Assembly: GCA_031275035.1 (NCBI GenBank)
Contig: JAISPH010000219.1
Location: 1 to 19,015 of the forward strand
Direction of reading: 5' to 3'
Source of the DNA: Treponema sp.
Lineage (GTDB): Bacteria > Spirochaetota > Spirochaetia > Treponematales > Breznakiellaceae
Length of the DNA stretch: 19,015 nucleotides
Position 1 is the stretch's first letter; each line of letters opens with the position of its first letter. Shown one piece after another: positions 14,159 to 19,015 of this stretch. The translations under genes and the position numbers were made by a program. A model generated the notes under the pieces. The model ran no database searches. It was not told the DNA's origin and was given only the letters and a program-made list of their open reading frames with translations.

Positions 14159-16306
14159 TTACAGATTGAGCGAAGCGATATAGGCCTCTAGACCGGCCTG
14201 GGCATCCCGGGCGTTTTTCCGGGCGTCGTCAATACTGAGGGTAAGGCCGTCGATTTCCTTATCCATCTGAACCAGCCGCCCGAGGTAGTCCTGGCCCTGG
14301 GGGCTCTGGTTCCCCGCCGCCTCCAGGTTCTGGCGGATCCGGCCCTGTTCGGAAACAAGCCGGGTCTGCCGGGCTTCCAGATCAGTCTGGGCATCCTTTG
14401 CCGCGTCCGCCTCCCGCTTGAGTTCCAGGGCTTTTTGTAAAACGGCGCGGACATTCTGCGGAATCTCCTGGTTTGCGGCGTAACTTGCCAGGGTTTCGGG
14501 ACGCTGCTGAACCAGCGTTATCCGCTCGGACAGGGGCCGTTCCTCCCGGACGGTAAAGACCAGCTCCCCCTTGGCGGGGAGGGGCCGCAAAAAGCGGTAG
14601 GCCGAGGGGGTCTTTTCCTCGGGCTCCTCCGGTTCCGCCAGTTCCGCGCCGGGGGTAAGGGGATGTTCAAAAAGCACCTGTTTCTCCTCCCCGGCGGCAT
14701 TGCGTACCGTGTAGGTTGTGGCGTAAACCTGCTTCCGGCTGATGGTCATAAGGCCGCCGCTGACGGATACGGCGGACACAAAACGGCCCCCCGATTCGGC
14801 GGCGGCGGCGGTAACGGAAAGGTCCTCCCCCCAGGTGATGAGCCGCTTTTCCCCGTCGTTAAAAAATTCGATTAAGGCGTCCCCCGCATAGGCGCCGCCG
14901 TCGTAGACCGTAAGGGGCCCCGCGGGAAGCTTCATCCCCGTGGCGTTGCGTAATTCGGCCCCCAGATAGGGGTGAACGGTTCTCCCCAGGGCCCGTTCCC
15001 CGGAGAGGATCAGTAGTTTCACCGCGGCCACGGTCCCTTCCACCAGGGGCAGCATGGCGCTCTCCTGCGGTTCAAGAGTAACGGGATGCCTGAGGGTAAA
15101 TTCAAACTGATCCCCCAGGGCTGCGGCCCGGGCGGCCATGCCGGTTTCCGCCGGGCCGGGAACAGCGGCTTCCAGACCGGGGGCGGAAGCTTCCGCCAGT
15201 ACATCCGCAGCCGCCGCGGAATTGCGGACCTGAGGCGCGGGAACCTTGCGGGCTTCTTCGGCTTCAAAGGCCGCCGTCCCGCCGTAGCCCGAATCCCAGG
15301 TTTCCGCCTCCGCGGTTCCCGCTATGGCCAGGGGCAGGGTTGGGCGGTTCACATAGTAGGGCGGATAAAGGTTCTGAATAAAGGAAACGGGCCGGCCCGT
15401 AACCAGGGAAAGTTCCACATTGTCCCAGCGGCCGTCTCCGTCGTTGTCCACAATGGCCCAGCCCTGGAGCAGGGCATTGGGCCGGGAATCCGCCGGAGAA
15501 ACGCGGGAAAGATCCAGCCGGTAGGAAACCTTCCACACCGGGGCGGGGATCACATAGCTGATGGAAACGGCGCGGCTTCCCTCTCCGGGGAGTTCCACCG
15601 TAAGTTCTCTGGTTTCCGAATTCCCGGAGGCCATGATCAGATCCAGGGCCCGGTTAAGATCGGCGTTTATCCCGGGGTCCTTGAAAGAGAAGGAGAGAAT
15701 TTCCTTAAAGGCGATAATCCTGATTCCCTGGGCTGTAGAGAGGGAAAGACAAGGTTCCAAAACCGGCGGGACCCCGGATTCCGCCGCGGAAAACGCCGGA
15801 CGGTATTCGATTCCGATGATCCTGCCGGCGGCAGGCGGGCCCTCCGGTTTCCCGGCGGCGTATAGCTCCAGTTCCTCTCCTTTAAGGCTGCCGATGATCC
15901 GGGGAATGCCGGGGTCCCCGGAAAGATCGATCCTGAGACTCTTCAGGGTACGGAGGAGGGTATATTCGGAAGGATAGTGTACCGACGGAGCCACGGAGGC
16001 AGGGTCGTTTATCACCAGGGATTTAAGCGCATCGTTGACGGCGTTGACATTGAACGGAAGCTTTATGGACGCCGGACCCGGAATGGTTCCCGAATGTTCA
16101 AAGCAGGCGACCCCGGAAGAATAGACGGTGATTTTACGGAGCGGGAGGACGGCCGAATCCGCGGCGGCTCCGGCGCTTTTTCCGGCGGGGCTGCCCGGAA
16201 CCGGGGACCGCCCTGTCCTCTCCGCCGCAGCCTGGGCGCAGAGATCTGTTCCAGTTAAAAAGACAACAATACAGGCCGCAAGGACCGGCGGATGGAACCA
16301 TTTCAT
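14159..16306 (-). CDS. DUF4139 domain-containing secreted protein
   Basis: 715 residues. The ATG at 16306 has AAGGAG five bases upstream and overlaps the stop of the preceding DUF3999 gene by 4 bp, so the two are translationally coupled. An N-terminal signal peptide (MKWFHPPVLAACIVVFLTG, cleavage likely near AQA) is followed by an Ala/Gly/Ser linker and the N-terminal beta region (RKITVYSSGVACFEHSGTI). The DUF4139 body runs from about 250 to 610, with its typical VIPAPVWKVSYRLDL, LLQGWAIVDNDGDGRWDNVE and LSLVTGRPVSFIQNLYPPYY blocks, interrupted by an Ala-rich segment. Residues about 610-715 are heptad-like and probably coiled coil (KALELKREADAAKDAQTDLE). Members of the family have no established biochemical function; a periplasmic structural or binding role is inferred. 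It is the last gene of the three-gene operon. Confidence 0.9.
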   Translation of the reverse strand: MKWFHPPVLAACIVVFLTGTDLCAQAAAERTGRSPVPGSPAGKSAGAAADSAVLPLRKITVYSSGVACFEHSGTIPGPASIKLPFNVNAVNDALKSLVINDPASVAPSVHYPSEYTLLRTLKSLRIDLSGDPGIPRIIGSLKGEELELYAAGKPEGPPAAGRIIGIEYRPAFSAAESGVPPVLEPCLSLSTAQGIRIIAFKEILSFSFKDPGINADLNRALDLIMASGNSETRELTVELPGEGSRAVSISYVIPAPVWKVSYRLDLSRVSPADSRPNALLQGWAIVDNDGDGRWDNVELSLVTGRPVSFIQNLYPPYYVNRPTLPLAIAGTAEAETWDSGYGGTAAFEAEEARKVPAPQVRNSAAAADVLAEASAPGLEAAVPGPAETGMAARAAALGDQFEFTLRHPVTLEPQESAMLPLVEGTVAAVKLLILSGERALGRTVHPYLGAELRNATGMKLPAGPLTVYDGGAYAGDALIEFFNDGEKRLITWGEDLSVTAAAAESGGRFVSAVSVSGGLMTISRKQVYATTYTVRNAAGEEKQVLFEHPLTPGAELAEPEEPEEKTPSAYRFLRPLPAKGELVFTVREERPLSERITLVQQRPETLASYAANQEIPQNVRAVLQKALELKREADAAKDAQTDLEARQTRLVSEQGRIRQNLEAAGNQSPQGQDYLGRLVQMDKEIDGLTLSIDDARKNARDAQAGLEAYIASLNL

Positions 16307-17646
16307 AGACGCTCCTTTTTCATGGATTTGGCGGTATACAGGGCCAGGCCGGAGAGAAAGACCACCGCCAGGATAAGAATAGTCCACAAGATAAACTGTC
16401 CCCAGTTTCCGCCGAACCGGGGCTTTGCGGTCCGGGATCTTGGCCGGTACGCCGGTCCGCCCAGGGGCCGGGCGGTTTCGATTTCAGGCGCGCCGGTCCC
16501 CCCGGTAAAAACGGCCCGTTGCAGATCGCCTGCTCCCCGGAGGCCGCAGTCCCCGTTGCCCCAGGCAACTGTCCAGGGGCCGGCGCCGCGGCCCAGGAAC
16601 ACCAGCTCGTAGACCGCCCAGCGGATGGTGCAGTCCGGCAGGGATGAGAAGGCCACATCCCCGGCGGCCTCCAGTTCCCAGTAGGGGGCGGAGCCGTCAA
16701 TGTCCAGGGCTTCGCTGGTCCGGGTTTCGCCGCCTCCCGAAATCCGGAACAGGGTGGTCCGGGTAACAACGGACCAGTCCTCTTCCGGGGTGTATTTGTT
16801 TTTTACCCGGACCTCGATGGAATCGGCCTCCGGCAGGGGAAAGCCTATCGCCGTAAGGGGATAAAAACCCCCGGCGGCGTACCGGGCGATCCGTTTGCCG
16901 GTTCCCCGCCAGGTTCCGGCGATGGTTTTTTCCCTGGTTATGGGTGGAATTTCAACCGGTTCAAAAACAGCGGTAATGTTCCGGGGCGGGAGATCGGGCT
17001 TATCGAATTTGAGGAGAAGATACCGGTTGTTTCCCGCCGGAAGTTCCAGGGTTTCGCGGCCCGCCGCGCCGCCGAACCAGGCCAGGGTCTGGCGTTTTTC
17101 AAATTCCCGCCACCGGGCAAGATCCGCGCTGGCATAGATCCGTACCGTGGCGTTATAAAATTCCCCCTCCTTCCCCAGGGTGATGCGGAGGGCCGCAGGC
17201 GTATAGGAAAGGCCGGAAAGATCCAGAAGCCATGCGGCGGCGGCGGAAACGGGAAGGCCCCGGCCTTTGATGTTCAGCACCGTCCCCTCGGCGTTGATGG
17301 TGATGTCCGTACCGCCGGGCAGGGCCCCGTCGTTTTCCTGTTCCCAGCGGAAGAAGGGAACCTCCTCCGGGGGCGGGCTTACGGTGATGCCCGGCGCCCG
17401 GCGGATCGCAAAGGGAACCGCCTGTCCCGCTTTATCAAATACCCGGATATCCCCCATGTCCGGCCGTTCTATGCCCTGGTACACGGCTTCGGGGATCTCA
17501 AGCCCCAGGAGGGCGCCGGGAGTACCGGTAACAACCAGGGACCCCGCAAAATCCTCAAGCCTGGGAACCCCGGCCTCCTGGCCGGCAAGAACGGGGACCA
17601 TGCTCAGGAGGAGGGGGAAAAGGGCGGAGTTTTTTTTATTCGGCAT
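16303..17646 (-). CDS. DUF3999 family membrane-anchored envelope protein
   Basis: 447 residues. The ATG at 17646 is preceded by AAGGA with a 7-nt spacer and overlaps the end of the DUF2339 gene by 11 bp; the longer open frame upstream runs through that gene and lacks a signal sequence. The signal peptide (MPNKKNSALFPLLLSMVPVLAG) leads into a beta-rich extracytoplasmic domain whose opening (LEIPEAVYQGIERPDMGDIR then VFDKAGQAVPFAI) is the recognisable DUF3999 pattern. One transmembrane helix sits at about 418-438 (FILWTILILAVVFLSGLALY) with a short basic cytoplasmic tail ending KSMKKERL. Function is unknown. In other bacteria DUF3999 genes are commonly next to DUF2339 genes, as here, which supports a shared membrane complex. 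Confidence 0.9.
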   Translation of the reverse strand: MPNKKNSALFPLLLSMVPVLAGQEAGVPRLEDFAGSLVVTGTPGALLGLEIPEAVYQGIERPDMGDIRVFDKAGQAVPFAIRRAPGITVSPPPEEVPFFRWEQENDGALPGGTDITINAEGTVLNIKGRGLPVSAAAAWLLDLSGLSYTPAALRITLGKEGEFYNATVRIYASADLARWREFEKRQTLAWFGGAAGRETLELPAGNNRYLLLKFDKPDLPPRNITAVFEPVEIPPITREKTIAGTWRGTGKRIARYAAGGFYPLTAIGFPLPEADSIEVRVKNKYTPEEDWSVVTRTTLFRISGGGETRTSEALDIDGSAPYWELEAAGDVAFSSLPDCTIRWAVYELVFLGRGAGPWTVAWGNGDCGLRGAGDLQRAVFTGGTGAPEIETARPLGGPAYRPRSRTAKPRFGGNWGQFILWTILILAVVFLSGLALYTAKSMKKERL

Positions 17647-19015
17647 GGGTTTGTCCTTGTTCTTCTTGTTCGGGGGAAACTGTTGTTTCCTTTCCCGCCG
17701 CCGGGGGTAGGGGCGCGGCCCAGCCGATGAAGAGGAGCAGGAGGCCGGCGATAAAAAAGGAGACGATCCGGGTAAGCGCTCCGGTTCCCGCCAGATCAAG
17801 AAAGAGAAGTTTTGCAATGTCCGCCACCGTGAGGACCGCCCCGGCGATCCAGACCTTCCGCAGGGAACGTCTGCTGCCCACGATGATATGGCCTATGCCG
17901 TAGACCGCCCAGAGGATAAAGAGGCAGAGGTGGAACAGGTCTGAATTGAAAATCAAGCGGTAGGGAACGCCGCCGTAAAAATGGACGCTCCGGGCGGTAA
18001 CGGCGATGGTAAAGAGGAAGACCACGGTATCAATCAGAATAAAAAGGACAGGCTTTCCTGGTTTCGGCAGATCGCCCTGGCCGGATAAAACGGACTGCCA
18101 GAGGAGGAAGAGGACGATACAAAAGGCCTCTTCCAAATCCAGGGGGTTGATGAAGGGGATGTACACGGGCAGGGGAGCGGGATCGCCCGAAAGAAAGAGG
18201 GTAACGATAAACCAGATCCCCATGATGCAGCTTAAGATCAGGGGAAGGACAAAGAGGAAAAGCTTTTTACGGAAACCTGTCGGCGGGGAGGCCGGGGGGC
18301 GCTGCGGGGGCTCTCCCCCGCTGAGGGCGCAATCAGCATGACTGATTGCGTTGGAGTTTGCCATAGGCAAACTCCTGGGGAATATCGTCCAAAGGCGGCA
18401 GCGTTTGGGCAGGAGGTCTCCCCCCATGGCGTCCGGCTGGGGCCAGATCCGCCGGGCCGTAAGGCCTATCCCTGCCATGGTGAGAAAGAGGGGGGCCATG
18501 CCCGCGAGGCTGGTCCAGGCCGGGGCAAGTTCCCGGGACAGGGTCAGGGCCCGGCCCGAAGAGCTGAGGACCCCCAGGGCGATAAAGGTAACGATCAGGA
18601 GCCAGAGGCCGTGGACTTCCTGCCGGAAGCTTTTCCGGGCGCCAAAGAGGAGCAGGGCCTGGACGGCAAAAAAGGCCAGCCAGCCCCAGAGGAAGGGGCC
18701 CGTAAAAAAATTGTAGCTCAGGATCAGCCGGGGCCGGAAAAGGACAAAGCGGGGGAACCGGGTAAGAAAGGTTTCCAGGGGCAGATAGAGGCCCATGGCC
18801 AGGGCCGGGATCATGCCGATCCGGTACACGGGGGTACGGAGGAACTGGGCGGCCCCGAAGGCCGCCAGGGCCGATACGGAACAGAACAAAAAAAGAACCG
18901 CCCGGGGGTTTTCCAGGGCCCGATAGATCTCGTAAGTCCAGCCGCCGAACCACCAGATAAAGGCCCAGATTCCCAGGACTATGGGCAAACCGGCAAACCG
19001 GTTACGGTCTTCCGG
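17636..19015 (-). CDS. DUF2339 multi-span membrane protein, C-terminal part (5' end outside window)
   Basis: The frame is open from the stop at 17636 to the window edge, giving 459 visible residues. A TTG at 18988 is not a credible start because the hydrophobic protein simply continues upstream (PEDRNRFAG before it) and DUF2339 proteins are usually much longer. About a dozen hydrophobic helices are visible. The last block (KVWIAGAVLTVADIAKLLFL then DLAGTGALTRIVSFFIAGLL) and the following PLPP motif are the conserved DUF2339 C-terminus, followed by a polar acidic tail. Function is unknown. Visible residues about 204-239 form a polar, Cys- and Pro-containing stretch between two hydrophobic regions, encoded by three consecutive hairpins that look inserted. 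First visible gene of the operon with DUF3999 and DUF4139. Confidence 0.88.
   Translation of the reverse strand, partial: PEDRNRFAGLPIVLGIWAFIWWFGGWTYEIYRALENPRAVLFLFCSVSALAAFGAAQFLRTPVYRIGMIPALAMGLYLPLETFLTRFPRFVLFRPRLILSYNFFTGPFLWGWLAFFAVQALLLFGARKSFRQEVHGLWLLIVTFIALGVLSSSGRALTLSRELAPAWTSLAGMAPLFLTMAGIGLTARRIWPQPDAMGGDLLPKRCRLWTIFPRSLPMANSNAISHADCALSGGEPPQRPPASPPTGFRKKLFLFVLPLILSCIMGIWFIVTLFLSGDPAPLPVYIPFINPLDLEEAFCIVLFLLWQSVLSGQGDLPKPGKPVLFILIDTVVFLFTIAVTARSVHFYGGVPYRLIFNSDLFHLCLFILWAVYGIGHIIVGSRRSLRKVWIAGAVLTVADIAKLLFLDLAGTGALTRIVSFFIAGLLLLFIGWAAPLPPAAGKETTVSPEQEEQGQTHAE
18300..18403. repeat. Palindromic repeat element inside the DUF2339 gene
   Basis: Three perfect hairpins follow one another: GCGGGGG/CCCCCGC (18304-18321, 4-nt loop), CGCAATCAG/CTGATTGCG (18328-18350, 5-nt loop) and GGAGTTTGCC/GGCAAACTCC (18353-18375, 3-nt loop). 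An outer 6-bp inverted repeat CGCTGC (18300-18305) / GCAGCG (18398-18403) may mark the ends. The reading frame stays open and codes a polar stretch including FPRSLPMANSNAISHADCAL. This density of perfect hairpins is atypical of coding DNA and points to a REP- or MITE-like insertion. Confidence 0.7.

Overview
The window reads as chromosomal DNA from a Gram-negative-type bacterium, most likely a spirochaete related to Treponema. This assignment is an inference. It rests on the relaxed lipobox of the ankyrin lipoprotein, the combination of formate-tetrahydrofolate ligase with an RND/LolA-like/outer-membrane-protein operon, and the general protein style. GC content is moderately high (my impression, not computed), and genes are packed with overlapping starts and stops. 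Termite-gut treponemes are one possibility, but no taxonomic marker is present to prove it.

Region 1 (1-2752, + strand) holds the end of one ABC exporter half-transporter and a complete second one, overlapping by 8 bp. Their nucleotide-binding domains carry complementary deviations that predict a heterodimer with one degenerate ATP site. The second protein has an unusually large loop between TM1 and TM2, with a pentapeptide tandem repeat. Region 2 (2883-5681, - strand) encodes a predicted secreted lipoprotein made almost wholly of about 26 ankyrin repeats.

Region 3 (5682-6112) is a compact non-coding stretch. It holds tRNA-Leu(GAG) with a good sigma70 promoter, then a structured segment bounded by one inverted and one direct copy of the tRNA 3' end, then the promoter of fhs. 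That promoter is overlapped by a perfect AT-rich palindrome and predicts a very short leader. Region 4 (6113-7834, + strand) is fhs, formate-tetrahydrofolate ligase of one-carbon/acetogenic metabolism, followed by a rho-independent terminator.

Region 5 (7872-14094, + strand) is a four-gene operon: tetR, an MMPL/RND exporter, a LolA-like periplasmic protein and an outer-membrane beta-barrel protein. The last two start codons overlap the preceding stop codons. Two related palindromes lie in the leader and suggest autoregulation by TetR. The RND pump and the barrel protein both carry an unusual Phe-Gly/Asp-rich low-complexity segment predicted to face the periplasm. Together the products form a plausible inner-membrane to periplasm to outer-membrane route for a lipid, lipoprotein or other hydrophobic cargo.

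Region 6 (14159-19015, - strand) is a convergent, tightly overlapping operon of three envelope proteins of unknown function: a DUF2339 multi-span membrane protein (its 5' part lies outside the window), a DUF3999 anchored protein and a DUF4139 secreted protein. The DUF2339 gene contains three consecutive perfect hairpins within 72 bp of coding sequence, which look like a palindromic repeat element inserted in frame.
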